From the NCBI GenBank assembly GCA_000507305.1, contig DF241140.1:1-64000 (forward strand): 64,000 nt of DNA, given 5' to 3'. Position numbers and translations under genes: made by a program. Shown one piece after another: positions 49,903 to 60,304 of the stretch (position 1 is its first letter; every line of letters begins with the position of its first letter). The notes beneath the pieces are model-generated. The model was not told where the DNA came from. It worked only from the letters and a program-made list of their open reading frames with translations, and ran no database searches. This stretch comes from Breviolum minutum Mf 1.05b.01. Taxonomy: Eukaryota; Sar; Dinophyceae; Suessiales; Symbiodiniaceae.

Positions 49903-51100
49903 GNNNNNNNNNNNNNNNNNNNNNNNNNNNNNNNNNNNNNNNNNNNNNNNNNNNNNNNNNNNNNNNNNNNNNNNNNNNNNNNNNNNNNNNNNNNNNNNNN
50001 NNNNNNNNNNNNNNNNNNNNNNNNNNNNNNNNNNNNNNNNNNNNNNNNNNNNNNNNNNNNNNNNNNNNNNNNNNNNNNNNNNNNNNNNNNNNNNNNNNNN
50101 NNNNNNNNNNNNNNNNNNNNNNNNNNNNNNNNNNNNNNNNNNNNNNNNNNNNNNNNNNNNNNNNNNNNNNNNNNNNNNNNNNNNNNNNNNNNNNNNNNNN
50201 NNNNNNNNNNNNNNNNNNNNNNNNNNNNNNNNNNNNNNNNNNNNNNNNNNNNNNNNNNNNNNNNNNNNNNNNNNNNNNNNNNNNNNNNNNNNNNNNNNNN
50301 NNNNNNNNNNNNNNNNNNNNNNNNNNNNNNNNNNNNNNNNNNNNNNNNNNNNNNNNNNNNNNNNNNNNNNNNNNNNNNNNNNNNNNNNNNNNNNNNNNNN
50401 NNNNNNNNNNNNNNNNNNNNNNNNNNNNNNNNNNNNNNNNNNNNNNNNNNNNNNNNNNNNNNNNNNNNNNNNNNNNNNNNNNNNNNNNNNNNNNNNNNNN
50501 NNNNNNNNNNNNNNNNNNNNNNNNNNNNNNNNNNNNNNNNNNNNNNNNNNNNNNNNNNNNNNNNNNNNNNNNNNNNNNNNNNNNNNNNNNNNNNNNNNNN
50601 NNNNNNNNNNNNNNNNNNNNNNNNNNNNNNNNNNNNNNNNNNNNNNNNNNNNNNNNNNNNNNNNNNNNNNNNNNNNNNNNNNNNNNNNNNNNNNNNNNNN
50701 NNNNNNNNNNNNNNNNNNNNNNNNNNNNNNNNNNNNNNNNNNNNNNNNNNNNNNNNNNNNNNNNNNNNNNNNNNNNNNNNNNNNNNNNNNNNNNNNNNNN
50801 NNNNNNNNNNNNNNNNNNNNNNNCTAACCAACCCACGCTCCGCTGTGGACCTGCGCCGATGTAATAAACCCCGGTTACCGTCGCAGAAAACCACCACTGA
50901 TGCAAAAAAAAACCCCTTGCCGTAGCCAAAAACCCTTCCACTGTCGCAAAAAAACCCCCCCAGCACTGTCGCAAAAAACCCCCAACACCAACCGTCGCAA
51001 AAAAACCCCCAACCAACCCACTGTAGCAAAAAACCCCGGTTACCGACGCAAAAAACCCGAAGCCCTATTTTCAGAGGCGTTTGTTAGTTTCAGGGAGGGA
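49430..51100. mobile_element. family C element split by a large inverted repeat
   Basis: The C arms (CCTGAAAACTAACATAGCC at 49432; TTAGTTTCAGGGAGGG near 51085) are separated by 49504-51064. CTATTTTCAG is present on both sides (49494-49503, 51065-51074). The insert has G-rich GGGGGTTTTTTGCRACGGT units on the left and their complement on the right, a (TTG)n tract, and the gap. Confidence 0.65.
49904..50823. other. assembly gap (920 N)
   Basis: The run of N directly follows a (TTG)n tract inside the inverted repeat. Confidence 1.
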
Positions 51101-51200
51101 AGTTGTCGACCTTAAAGTGTTGGGCCTTCTTGATCTGACTTTTTCATTCCACAATGCCTATAGCGTTTTTGCCACCTGTTTTTTTGCCGCTCCTGGTCAA
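51096..51200 (+). CDS. candidate exon after a family C element
   Basis: Straight after TTTCAG the frame reads REVVDLKVLGLLDLTFSFHN then AYSVFATCFFAAPGQN and TGA. Same arrangement as 4308. Confidence 0.42.
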
Positions 51201-51555
51201 AATTGATCTGATTATATATTTATATATATATATATACTGTATATATATATAAACACAAAAAATGGCCGGCATAAACATGTTTTTTCCAGAAAAATCCACA
51301 GCTACAGAGTGAACAAGCTTACACTTCCTTGTAACTAACAGCAAGTTTTTGATAATCAATAGTTGGAAGACTACTTAGCCTTTTTGGGATTCGCCTTTTT
51401 TTCAGGTGGGATTGAACTATTAGTTAGTTTTAGGGAGGGTACAGCTCTGAAAACCAACATGACACTGGAAAATCCCCATGTTCGATAGGAAAATACATCT
51501 TCATTCATGGTGGATGTGGCATATAAACCGCCATGTTAGTTTTAGGGAGGCTCGT
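51200..51555. mobile_element. TA-rich palindrome and two family C elements
   Basis: TA palindrome 51210-51250; C at 51320-51435 (CTTCCTTGTAACTAACAGC ... TAGTTAGTTTTAGGGAGGG) and 51440-51552 (CTCTGAAAACCAACATG ... GTTAGTTTTAGGGAGG). Confidence 0.55.
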
Positions 51556-51657
51556 GTTTGTTTTTTAATAAACATTTGAAGATCATGGATATCTGACTTC
51601 CTTAACTCCGATCTGTTTGAAGTTTCTCCAACTTTTGACCCCCTATGATACGTATAG

Positions 51658-51861
51658 TATCACTTCCCCCACATCTATAGGACTCCCCCCACGTTTTCCC
51701 CCGCTGTGTTTAGGGGGACGTTTTTTCATAGACAAAAACGACTCCTGGGTGCCGTTTTCCATCGAAATTGGGAGGCCATGGAGTTGAAGAATTTGCAAGA
51801 AGTGATTGATTTGAAGCGAGCAATTTGCAAAGCAAAAGGATTGCAGCACCTTGTTCCGTGA
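51658..51861 (+). CDS. 67-codon C-terminal exon, unknown product
   Basis: After GATACGTATAG the frame reads YHFPHIYRTPPTFSPAVFRG then TFFHRQKRLLGAVFHRNWEA, MELKNLQEVIDLKRAICKAK and GLQHLVP with TGA. Basic, with a clear amphipathic helix at the end. One of the most convincing single exons here, and it lacks an early ATG. The minus frame over it is a shadow. Confidence 0.58.
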   Translation, partial: YHFPHIYRTPPTFSPAVFRGTFFHRQKRLLGAVFHRNWEAMELKNLQEVIDLKRAICKAKGLQHLVP

Positions 51862-52077
51862 TAGATGGATGGATGGATGCCCTAACCCTGGGGTATGACT
51901 GGAAGACTAGGGATATATATATATATAAGTAGGAAAAATAGAGTTGTAACTGATACACCCCTGAACTAGGTGGCGGTTTTAAATATATGTGCTATTTTCA
52001 CCCTGACCCTTGGGGTTTCATGATCCAATTTGACTTGCGCATATTTTTTCAAAAGGGGTTGGATACCCTCACCTCCC

Positions 52078-52205
52078 ATCATGGTTCAGTGGAATTTTTG
52101 GGGTGTATCTCCTGTATCATGATCGTTTCCCAGAAATTTTCGGGTAGTTTTCGACTGAACCATGATTATGGAAGAAAGAGTAAGGTGGGATATGTTTGTT
52201 CCCTG
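52078..52205. mobile_element. L and R type elements
   Basis: ATGGTTCAGTGGAATTTTTGG ... CGACTGAACCATGATTATGG, then GTTCCCTGGAGGGTA. 51870-52075 holds an E fragment and K-like sequence. Confidence 0.5.
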
Positions 52206-52361
52206 GAGGGTAGATGGATGGATGAGCATTGTTGAATTTGTTTCTCTCATGTTTTTGTTGCTGCATTTTTTTGGAAGGAGAGAGTTGTATTGTATACCAT
52301 TTGCCGACCCTGTTATTGGAGGTAGTCAGGTAAGGTAGATGGGTGAGTGGATGATTGAAAA

Positions 52362-52632
52362 TCAACAATGGGGTGATGGTATTGTTTTGCTGATGGGCTT
52401 TTGTAGGGTGCGGTGGGAGGAATGGTGATGATGATCAACACACACACACACACTGCTTCTAGCCTCATTTTCTCCAGTGAAGCCAGACACATTTTTGTAG
52501 CATTCTTGGCATTACAATTTGACAAAAATTAAAACAAAAAAAGCATTGGTATGATTGATGTATGTGAAGTTTGATAAGATCGAGTTACCTTTTGATTTAA
52601 GCATTTGCCACAGTTCTCCCACAAGATGGCCC
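52362..52632 (-). CDS. two-exon 3' end (minus), unknown product
   Basis: On minus, exon 1 (52632-52589) follows CATTTGTAG and reads GHLVGELWQMLKSK, ending AAAAG|GTAACTC. Exon 2 (52504-52362) follows GTAATGCCAAG and reads ECYKNVSGFTGENEARSSVC then VCVDHHHHSSHRTLQKPISK and TIPSPHC with TGA. The phase is kept. The VCVC part comes from a GT microsatellite. Confidence 0.5.
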
Positions 52633-52944
52633 CTACAAATGGAGGGACATGGGGCCCCTACAAATGGCCGAAGATAAATCTGGGTTTCACTGGGTGGAGT
52701 TGTGAACCGATTGGTATCCACATGCCTAGGGTTATCCACCCTAAGTTTAAAGTGGTACCCTAGTGTATACCATGTATACCTTAGTAACTTATGCAAAGTG
52801 GTACCATCTATAACCCTACTTCCACCTTTAACTTTGTATCCATATGAGTTCTGTCATATTTAGTGATCTCTTACCGAGGAATTCCTCTATGTTGCGGCTC
52901 TTTGAAGAGAAGGTTTGGATGGAAAAATCGTGTTTTTTCTCAGG

Positions 52945-53057
52945 AAAAGTACCATCTGTGAAACTAACATATTCCCTTGAAAATAGGCCATCCCAACAGG
53001 AAAAATCATCTTCCAACCATCCATTTTCAGCGGCTATGTTAGTTTTAGGGAGGGTAT
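52945..53057. mobile_element. family C inverted-repeat element
   Basis: CCATCTGTGAAACTAACATA to CTATGTTAGTTTTAGGGAGGG, with GAAAATAGGCCATCC / CCATCCATTTTCAGCGGC. 52640-52940 has a family N fragment and nothing else assigned. Confidence 0.65.
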
Positions 53058-53117
53058 TCAAGAAGGTTGTTCTATAGGTGATCATGGCAAGTAGTTTGGT
53101 TGCGGTTACTCATCCTT

Positions 53118-53232
53118 CCACAGTCATGCTTCAGTGGAAAATGTGGTTGAATTTTAAATGAAAGATGAGTTTAGTTTCCAATTTCGGGCCATGGTTCATC
53201 CATTTTCCACTTCCATGATTGTTGGAAGAAGA
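53118..53232. mobile_element. family L inverted-repeat element
   Basis: CAGTCATGCTTCAGTGGAAAATG ... CATTTTCCACTTCCATGATTG. Confidence 0.55.
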
Positions 53233-53394
53233 GAATTCAAAATAATGACGCGTGGTTTCATATCAATGACAGTAGGCCCTGATGATTTTCAATCCCAAGA
53301 ACCGGGCCTTGAAGAATCACAACTTGACTGGGATGGAAAACAAAAATCTCTCCACTCAGTGTTTTGTCCTTTTTTTAGGAATGATTTGCCCTAA
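53233..53394 (+). CDS. candidate exon(s), unknown product
   Basis: REFKIMTRGFISMTVGPDDF then QSQEPGLEESQLDWDGKQKS and onward to FFRNDLP with TAA. A TTTTTTTAG at 53377 may be a further acceptor. Confidence 0.43.
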   Translation, partial: EFKIMTRGFISMTVGPDDFQSQEPGLEESQLDWDGKQKSLHSVFCPFFRNDLP

Positions 53395-53534
53395 GAACCC
53401 TGACCCCTCAAAAGAAGCTATTTTGAGGACCTGGACCCCTGCTATACAGGTTCAAACCCCTCCATTGTAGGGTCCCTGCTCTTTCTCAGGGTGCCAAAAA
53501 AGCAGGAGATTCCAAGATAAGAATTAAACCTGTA

Positions 53535-53675
53535 CCTGGCAATTCTTTGTGATTTTTCTTGGGATGGTGACTTCACTTTTTCCCCGAACTGAAGTCGGCA
53601 AAGTCTAAGCGTGACCTACCCAGCGATCAGGGATAAAGTTTGGTCCCGAATTGAATCACGTGGTAGATAAAAGCA
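53535..53675 (-). mobile_element. reversed family A element
   Basis: CCTGGCAATTCTTTGTGATT ... CCGAATTGAATCACGTGG. 53680-54110 holds no supported exon. Confidence 0.55.
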
Positions 53676-54196
53676 CAGGGACAAGAATTGAATAGTTCAC
53701 CCTAAGGATTCATTGATCCTTTGGTTTTTGAAAAGGGTCAAAGTTCACGTTTGCTGCCCTTGAAATGACCACCCCCCAGAAAATGAAAAACATCTCATTT
53801 TGATGCTTAAAAAAAATTGATGTGACAACTTTGGAGGAATTTTGTGTGCCCCCTAAAAATCCTCGACTCAAACATCTTTTTGGTTTTGGGGTTGATGTTA
53901 TATGATGTCATAATGATGTCGGTTTAGTTTTGCTGAGGTGCCTGGTTTGACTTAAAATTTAAGTCAAAATGTTCATCCCCAAAACTTGGAAGATTAAACT
54001 TCCATTTGCACAATCTCTTGAGGTGTTTGGCCGTTTTTTTTCTATACCCAAACTTGTCCAAGGTTTTTTGTTAAGTCACCACCTTAAATCTCTGTAAGAT
54101 ATCATGGTGAAATCTAGTGAATAGAATTAAATCCCAAAGGGTGGCCCGAAAAATCCCAGTGAAAGAATGACATATATGTATATAACTCTAATGTTT

Positions 54197-54292
54197 CGAT
54201 ACTGGCTGGCCTGAAAAGTAGGGAATTGAAGGAACGAAGCGATGCATGATTATGAGTCGTGATAGGTCCTTTACTTTTCAGGCCAGCCAGAA
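54197..54292. mobile_element. C-like hairpin with long perfect arms
   Basis: ACTGGCTGGCCTGAAAAGTA and TACTTTTCAGGCCAGCCAG are exact inverted repeats. Confidence 0.65.
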
Positions 54293-54507
54293 AATAAAGT
54301 TTCAACCTCATAATCCGACTCAAGACATTGATTGAAAAAAAACACTTGGCCAATCCTCCCCAAAAAGAAAATCCTTTGCAGTTCCCACGAAAAGTAATGA
54401 CCAGTTGACCAGCTGGTTATGTGCTGATTGTTTTTTTTGATATATAGGGGTTATAGTGAGCCAATATAAGGATCCATGAATGAAGCAATTCTCATTCGGT
54501 TCATGTC

Positions 54508-54632
54508 ACCCATACCATCCATGGGACGAACGGTATATTTACCTACATTTGGTTAATATGTATACATTTGGTTGATGTTTCTGGTTTTTCATTTATAGGT
54601 AAAATATACCGTTCGTCCCATGGATGGTATGG
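54508..54632. mobile_element. family D, near-perfect long palindrome
   Basis: CCATACCATCCATGGGACGA and TCGTCCCATGGATGGTATGG are exact arms, continuing ACGGTATATTTACCTA. Probably a young copy. Confidence 0.75.
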
Positions 54633-54742
54633 CATTTATGGGTCATTTTTCAGGAAGTCGTGTTTCCCCTTGACATTTGGGAGAGGTTGGAGGTGATGAT
54701 ACGATGAGAGCCGTGCCCTTGCAAGATGATCTTCCCTTGCAG

Positions 54743-54814
54743 GAGTCCCGGGGGTCCCGGAGGGAGATTTCTTGGTGCAAGAATTCATTCAGCACAGGAT
54801 TTGGTGCAAGAATT
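54743..54814 (+). CDS. internal exon, unknown product
   Basis: GATCTTCCCTTGCAG precedes VPGVPEGDFLVQEFIQHRIW then CKN, ending AATT|GTAAGG. A read-through would continue CKVFPWIGCFWVNV to TAA. Confidence 0.45.
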
Positions 54815-54854
54815 GTAAGGTGTTTCCCTGGATTGGTTGTTTTTGGGTGAATGT

Positions 54855-55226
54855 TTAACGTTTACTTTCTAGCATGATAAATTTTGGATGTTTCCGAAAA
54901 TAGTGGTACCCCCAAATCATCCATTTGAATAGGGTTTTCCATTATAAATCATCCATTTTGGGGTACCACTATTTTTGGAAACACCTAAATCGCCATTAAA
55001 CTTCCGTTTGGAAGAATATGTTTTTTGGAACTTTTTTGTTCCACCCATCCGAAGAACAGTCGCAAATCCAGGGTTTATATAGGTGGTCGTTTCAAAGATG
55101 TTGTTTACTTCATGATCCCGAAAAACTGTGGAAGATGAACCCCTTTTGAGGAGCATATTTGTTTCAAATGTTGGGTTCAATCGCAAGATTGGTTGGGTGG
55201 TTGAGAAGTCATCCCAACATGCTCTT
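54855..55226 (-). CDS. two-exon 3' end (minus) around a family J intron
   Basis: On minus, exon 1 (55226-54985) follows GTTGCTAAG and reads CWDDFSTTQPILRLNPTFET then NMLLKRGSSSTVFRDHEVNN, IFETTTYINPGFATVLRMGG and TKKFQKTYSSKRKFNGDL. It ends TTTAG|GTGTTTCC, the left end of a family J element. The intron (54984-54869) closes with CATGCTAG and the frame finishes ESKR and TAA. About 85 codons, well mixed. A family F element lies just upstream on this strand. Confidence 0.58.
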
Positions 55227-55310
55227 CTTAGCAACGAAAACAACCCTGGTTGTTTAGGGTATATAGGGGGTTATACTACAGTACCCTTTCTTCATAGGAA
55301 TAGAAATAGA
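55205..55310. mobile_element. family F element
   Basis: TTAGCAACGAAAACAACCCTGG, GTTTAGGGTATATAGGGGG. A reversed family A copy (55340-55432) and a D copy (55475-55565) follow. Confidence 0.5.
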
Positions 55311-55644
55311 AAGTAATGAGGAATTTTTTCGTGGAGTTCTGGTGACCTTTTTTGGGGATGATGAAGTGATTCTTTTGAAAGGTGAACTCACCTACAAGTA
55401 GGAGATCAAGTTGGGTTACGAACTGAATCACCTCGTTGGTAATGATAGTTGTATTTGGAACCTGTGAATATTCTAGCCCATATGTTCCATGTATGAAATA
55501 TTTACCAACATTTACAATATAGAAATTTGAACCAATAACCAAAATATTCCATACATGGAGCATCTGGGACTCATCTGGGTAGTAGAAAGCCATCCCCAAG
55601 AAAAAATCCGCTAGAAATGATGAGACAAACTCTGGGAATCACAG

Positions 55645-55796
55645 TAAAGGCATGGAAAGCTTCTTTGCTGTGTGACCACACCCACTTTTAGCCGGAAGAT
55701 CATTACGTTCATCTTTTGCAATGGGCCACCCGACGAAGCTAAACTGTAAAACTTCATTAAGCTTCTCACCGAAGTTGGAATCGGTAGTGAATTTTT
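55645..55796 (-). CDS. candidate C-terminal exon (minus)
   Basis: FTTDSNFGEKLNEVLQFSFV then GWPIAKDERNDLPAKSGCGH and TAKKLSMPLL with TGA. Very protein-like, but an in-frame TAA sits right upstream with no AG between, so the start is unexplained. Possibly a decayed exon. Confidence 0.38.
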
Positions 55797-55849
55797 ACTT
55801 TGAAACCAGAACAATGTGACCATAAATCTGCTTTGTCATTTCAGGTTAG

Positions 55850-56080
55850 GTGATTTTTCCCCAAACCGTTTATGAGTTGGGCTTCTCAATTTTTTGTGTC
55901 TGGAATGCTGTGTTCGCCTGGCTGGGCTTGTCTCCCCGCTTGCCTCCGGGGTTTCATTTGAGATCGTCAACGCCGAAACAAAAAAAGTCCAAATTTCACG
56001 TGCAATTTCTGCAATTGTTTGGGGTTTACGGTGGTGTAGTTACTGAATTCTCATTCATCAGCTACTTCTACAATAGATAG
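55850..56080 (+). CDS. exon with hydrophobic segment
   Basis: VYELGFSIFCVWNAVFAWLG then LSPRLPPGFHLRSSTPKQKK and SKFHVQFLQLFGVYGGVVTE to TAG. The first 20 residues could be a membrane helix. An acceptor at CATTTCAGGTTAG is possible. 56085-56390 is unassigned. Confidence 0.48.
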   Translation: MIFPQTVYELGFSIFCVWNAVFAWLGLSPRLPPGFHLRSSTPKQKKSKFHVQFLQLFGVYGGVVTEFSFISYFYNR

Positions 56081-56576
56081 ATTGCCCAACTGGTGGTTAT
56101 TCCTTAAAATCATTAGTGGTGCCCCGAACGACCAGAGGTTGGATACTCCCAACAGTATGAATATAGAAATCAAAGGTCCGATCTCAGGGTCTGTATCCCT
56201 GAAAATGTAACCTTGATTTAACCTTATGGAACCTTACAAAAGGGGTCATTTCATGGGACCCATTTTTTTGGGGGATCAAAATCAAACTTGATGCATTTGC
56301 ACGGGTAATTTTGAGGGATTTCACATAGTAGTGCATTGGTTTTTGTTGGTAATATAATGCCCCATGTTTCCAAGAATATCACCGATTGAAACCCTCCCTG
56401 GGAACGATCACATATCCCATCCTCATCTTCACTTTTGAGTCGATGATTTTCCTTTTCCTTTCCGGTAAAATATGTGATCACCGTTCCCCTTTTCGGAAAA
56501 TTCATCAGCTAATTTGGGAAAGGGAAGATGGTAAACAAAATGTCCTAAACCTTGCTTTGTTTTTTGGGAGTTCCCA

Positions 56577-56668
56577 TACCCAGATGCTCCATGTATGGCC
56601 TATTTACCTACATTTGGCTGATTTGTATGGTTTTCATGTAGGTAAATATACCAGTCCCATGGATCCTC
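56577..56668. mobile_element. family D inverted-repeat element
   Basis: CATACCCAGATGCTCCATG ... CCATGGATCCTCTGGGC. An R-like copy lies at 56393-56510. Confidence 0.6.
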
Positions 56669-56708
56669 TGGGCATAGGTTGAAAAAAACGCCTCCAAAAA
56701 TTCCACCA

Positions 56709-56850
56709 GGGAGGGCAAACTCCTCCTGTCAGTCAACGTCCGGCTCCTCTAGGAGCTTTTTGTGCGGAAAGGTCCGTCAGCCGATTTTCGTTTGCGTGCA
56801 TTGGTGTCTCGACTCGGCGTCACCCTAGGCTTCGGAAAACACCCGAAACG
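56709..56850 (+). CDS. candidate exon, all three frames open
   Basis: After AAATTCCACCAG the readings are PPVSQRPAPLGAFCAERSVS then RFSFACIGVSTRRHPRLRKT; NSSCQSTSGSSRSFLCGKVR; and ELFVRKGPSADFRLRALVSR. It is GC-rich. The frame cannot be chosen by eye. It is followed by E (56855-56940) and C (56998-57108) elements. Confidence 0.4.
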
Positions 56851-57330
56851 TGAAGAGGTGGTATGATTGGACCCCCCAAAATTATGCAAAAAGAAACACC
56901 AAACCACCTCAAGAGGTATGACTGGATGTCTAGGGTAATTTGAAAGTTGAATGAAAAGGGTGTAAAATCACCAAAACAAGATAAAACAAGAATATACACT
57001 CCCTGAAACCAACATAGCACCTGAAAATAAGCCATCCCAAAAAGGATAGTAGCAGTCTTCCAACCATCCATTTTAGGGGGGGGGCGAACTGTTAGTTTCA
57101 GGGAGGATAGATCCCAATCAGAGGAACCCATCATCCAAGAATCCCGCATTCAGAGGAAGCTATTCTTCAAGGTGTTTTGTTGTCTTCAACAGCAACATTG
57201 GTTTCAACACGGCAAATGATTCCACACACATATATATATATTTACATATATATATAATGTTAAGCGAATTATCCAACATATATTTGCATTGTTAACAGTG
57301 AGACTGTTGTTATAACACTTGCAAACATAC

Positions 57331-57690
57331 CCTAGTCTTCCAGTCAAACCTCCTGAGGTTTTCACGGTGGTTGGATTCGGTATGTTTTTGGGGGTCCAGT
57401 GATGACACCTCCTCCCTCACGTGATATCAGATGCCTCCCCACGAAAACCTACCCCCAAAACAGATGAAGGAACATCCGTTGAGCGGATGTTTCTGGTTCT
57501 TGTAAAAGGGGTAGGCTTGGTAGCGTATAATCATATACAAGTGGCAGTACATACAATATACCGCTCTTATACCATGTACCTAGATCCCCATTGACCTCTA
57601 TTTTTGATTATGTTTGAAGGTCAATTTGTCAAAACAAGGCCGAAATTCCAAGCAAAACAAGGGGCATCATTTGGGTTCTAGGTATATATA
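57331..57690. mobile_element. E and M elements
   Basis: E: CTAGTCTTCCAGTCAAACCTCC ... GGTATGTTTTTGGGGGTCCAG. M: ACCTAGATCCCC ... GGGTTCTAGGTATATATAT. 57110-57330 has a TA-rich palindrome only. Confidence 0.5.
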
Positions 57691-57733
57691 TATAATATTG
57701 CCGTAGTTTGGGGGTTATACTTTCCTTACCCAG

Positions 57734-58091
57734 AAGAATTCATTGATCCTCCTTGTGTTCCACAACTTACTGCACGGTCCCTCCTCGAGGTGGTCTTACC
57801 AGATGACTTAGAACCGAGGCTCAGATGGATATGGAAATGCTGCAGAAAAAAATGTGCTCAGATATTCTACTTCGAGGAACATCCCAGTGGATGTAAGTGG
57901 TTAATAATCCATGGTTGGTTTTCGTCCCTTAAGAATCGGGTAGCGGGACCCCTTCCAAATGACCTCAATTGCTTGCAAATGGGGGTGATCCTAACAGCGC
58001 TTGGAGTGCTGGAAGGTATTTGAAGGGTGACCGGGTCAAATGGGAAGATAACTTGTGGTTTAATGATGTTTTACGGATTCAACCATGGTAA
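57734..58091 (+). CDS. two-exon C-terminus across a family G element
   Basis: After TACCCAG one frame reads EFIDPPCVPQLTARSLLEVV then LPDDLEPRLRWIWKCCRKKC; a second, from GACTTAG (57820), reads NRGSDGYGNAAEKNVLRYST. Both end at TACTTC|GAGGAACATCCC (57873). The G element (57874-57997) closes with CCTAACAG. The second frame then continues in phase SAWSAGRYLKGDRVKWEDNL then WFNDVLRIQPW and TAA 58089; the first would give RLECWKVFEG. The splice uses a GA donor. The C-terminal Trp-rich segment is convincing. Confidence 0.52.
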
Positions 58092-58264
58092 ATCACCATG
58101 TTTCACCACCATTTGAGGAATAAAATCAAACACCTTAAGCAAATCAAAGATGTTTTTTGTTCCAAAACCATCATGTTCGAGGTTCCATAATGTTTGCATG
58201 ATGCATTTCATGATACTTCCCATGATGTTTGTCATGGTTCCATGACTCCCGGATTTCATCGGTG

Positions 58265-58400
58265 ACCTTTGACGGGTGTCACATATAGCGACCTGTTGCC
58301 GTCGAGTAGGAAAACCACGAAAGGTAGTTGATTGTAAAGGAATCCTACCCCAAAATGCAAAAGAAACCTTCAGGTTGAGGATTATATAATAAATTGCCAG
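58265..58400. mobile_element. family H-like element
   Basis: TATAGCGACCTGTTGCCG, AAAGGTAGTTGATTG and GGATTATATAATAAATTG. It ends AATTGCCAG, used as the acceptor of the next exon. 58092-58265 is unassigned. Confidence 0.4.
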
Positions 58401-58581
58401 ATATTTCGTTTTGAGCGCCTGCAAATTGGAAGGTCAAAATAACAATGGTGGAGAACAAGTTGCGGCCTTAACTTCCATCAACTTTAACCCTGAGACCAGC
58501 GACAGCTGCCTAAAATGCATGGTGCTTTCCTATACTTTCCAGGAACCACTAAATTGTTATCATGCAGATTATAGATATTAG
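58401..58581 (+). CDS. C-terminal exon, unknown product
   Basis: After AAATTGCCAG the frame reads YFVLSACKLEGQNNNGGEQV then AALTSINFNPETSDSCLKCM and VLSYTFQEPLNCYHADYRY with TAG. Four Cys and strand-like composition suggest an extracellular domain. One of the best single exons. Confidence 0.6.
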
Positions 58582-58789
58582 TTTGATTGAATTCTCTGCG
58601 ATTTGAGTTTAGCGTGTTTGGTATTACAAACACGCACACACAATATCAAGATTCAGAATCTTCTATGAACACATTTAGTATAATTTGCACATGATTGATA
58701 CACACTGTATATTTACATACATATTTGCTCATCACCAGTGTCTATATAGAAGATACTTATTATAATATTAACAAAACATCCCTCCCCTT

Positions 58790-59081
58790 CTCCCCCCAAA
58801 AAATAACAAAAAGCGAAGAGATTCAAAAAGCGAAACGTCCACAGGGCCAAAATTCTCAAAACAAAATGTTTCACCCAACTGCGCCAACTGGAAGGCGTTT
58901 GATGGAGAATGAAGTGAACACACATCCCTTGCAGATGTTGCAACATTGTGCCAAGGTGGACCTGAAAATTGGGACATGTTTTTGTTCAAGTGTGTATATA
59001 TATGAAACGTTACTTGAAACTAAACAGCCATGTTTTGCACAGCAATTCTTCAGGGATTATGAGGGGATTGGTTTGGGATAA
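58790..59081 (+). CDS. long exon or frame, strand unsure
   Basis: Plus: SPQKITKSEEIQKAKRPQGQ then NSQNKMFHPTAPTGRRLMEN, EVNTHPLQMLQHCAKVDLKI and GTCFCSSVYIYETLLETKQP. Minus: GPPWHNVATSARDVCSLHSP then SNAFQLAQLGETFCFENFGP. Plus is favoured by length. Confidence 0.4.
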
Positions 59082-59239
59082 TGAGGGGATTATGAAGGGT
59101 GAAAAGGGATGGGACTGGAAGACGATCCGGCTTCAAAGCCATCTTTTCAGGTGCGAACTGTGAGTTTCAGGGCCCCATATTTGTTAGAAGATTTGACCCC
59201 TAAAATGGTGGAAGGTGTTGGTTTTTTACCCCAAAAGGT

Positions 59240-59320
59240 CGGTGTCACTCATCGAGTTCAGAAAGGGTATATGTCCATTTCTGTCAATGGAAATAGATTT
59301 ATGCATCTGCATATTTGATA
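59240..59320 (+). CDS. weak terminal exon
   Basis: VGVTHRVQKGYMSISVNGNR then FMHLHI and TGA. A family E copy follows at 59355-59455. 59460-59870 is unassigned. Confidence 0.33.
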
Positions 59321-59874
59321 TAAATACCACCTGTTATAACCCAATTCATTCTCCCTAGTCTTCCAGTCATACCTCCTGAGGTTTTCACGGTGTTTGGATG
59401 GTATGTTTTTTGGGGTCCAGTCATACCTCTTCACAAGGTGTTTGAAAGCCTAGGGTCTGTTGATTGGCAGCCTTAACCACCAAAAACGTATCATTTTTCG
59501 ATCCAATGAATCACATTAAATGAAGCCTGCACGATCTTGGAGCGTTTTTTTTTCAACATGGACATTTTTTTTCAAGGGACACCCTTATCATATTCATCAG
59601 CATCTTCTTGATCTGATATTACACCACTAACTGGATCTTTGGCAAATGGTAGTCTTACAATTGTTTGTTATTTTTGTTGGGACCAAAGAAAAAAAACATG
59701 GAACCTGACCTCTGAAAAGGAAACTCCGGATTAACAAAACCATACTTTTGTTTCAAGAATCTGGCAGTTTTTGTGGGTTGAATTCCAATTACTATGAAAT
59801 TGATCCGTATGAAGTCATTATGATTTTAATAATCGCTGATAGAGCCCCCATTTCGGTGTGTGTATCTCCTGCAG

Positions 59875-59958
59875 TTGGAAAAATATCGAAAGTTGGAGGA
59901 CATAACTTGGGATTGTTTTAAACAAAAACAGGTGATGATGCATCCGAAGATTTGCTAG
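59875..59958 (+). CDS. short terminal exon
   Basis: GTGTGTATCTCCTGCAG precedes LEKYRKLEDITWDCFKQKQV then MMHPKIC and TAG. 59960-60300 holds a small GAT repeat and no other exon. Confidence 0.5.
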   Translation: MEKYRKLEDITWDCFKQKQVMMHPKIC

Positions 59959-60304
59959 CGGGGGATTTGTCGATGAAGAGTAAATCATGATGATGATGAT
60001 GATGATGATGGCCCTGGTCACGGGATGTGATGAATGTAATGGGTGGAATAACTTTTCAAGGTGGCTCTTTAAGGTACCAAACTATATGTTTCTCATGATT
60101 AGGTGATGAGTATGGACAGTATGGGTGGTTCTAATCGGTTGTTCACATGGGTTTAGGTTTTTCGTTGCGAGAGATAGAATACTGAAGCATGTGGCATTTA
60201 ATGTGTAAAGTCAGTTTGAAAACAACTTACCAGTTTCATTAAAACTTTCCAAACGAAGTCGTTCCTCCGTGATTTAATGGCCATGATCAGCCATCATTCA
60301 ATAT

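Noticed and set aside
49457..51029. Very long open frames (over 350 codons)
   Set aside because: They run through 920 Ns; the real parts are tandem G-rich units of an inverted repeat.
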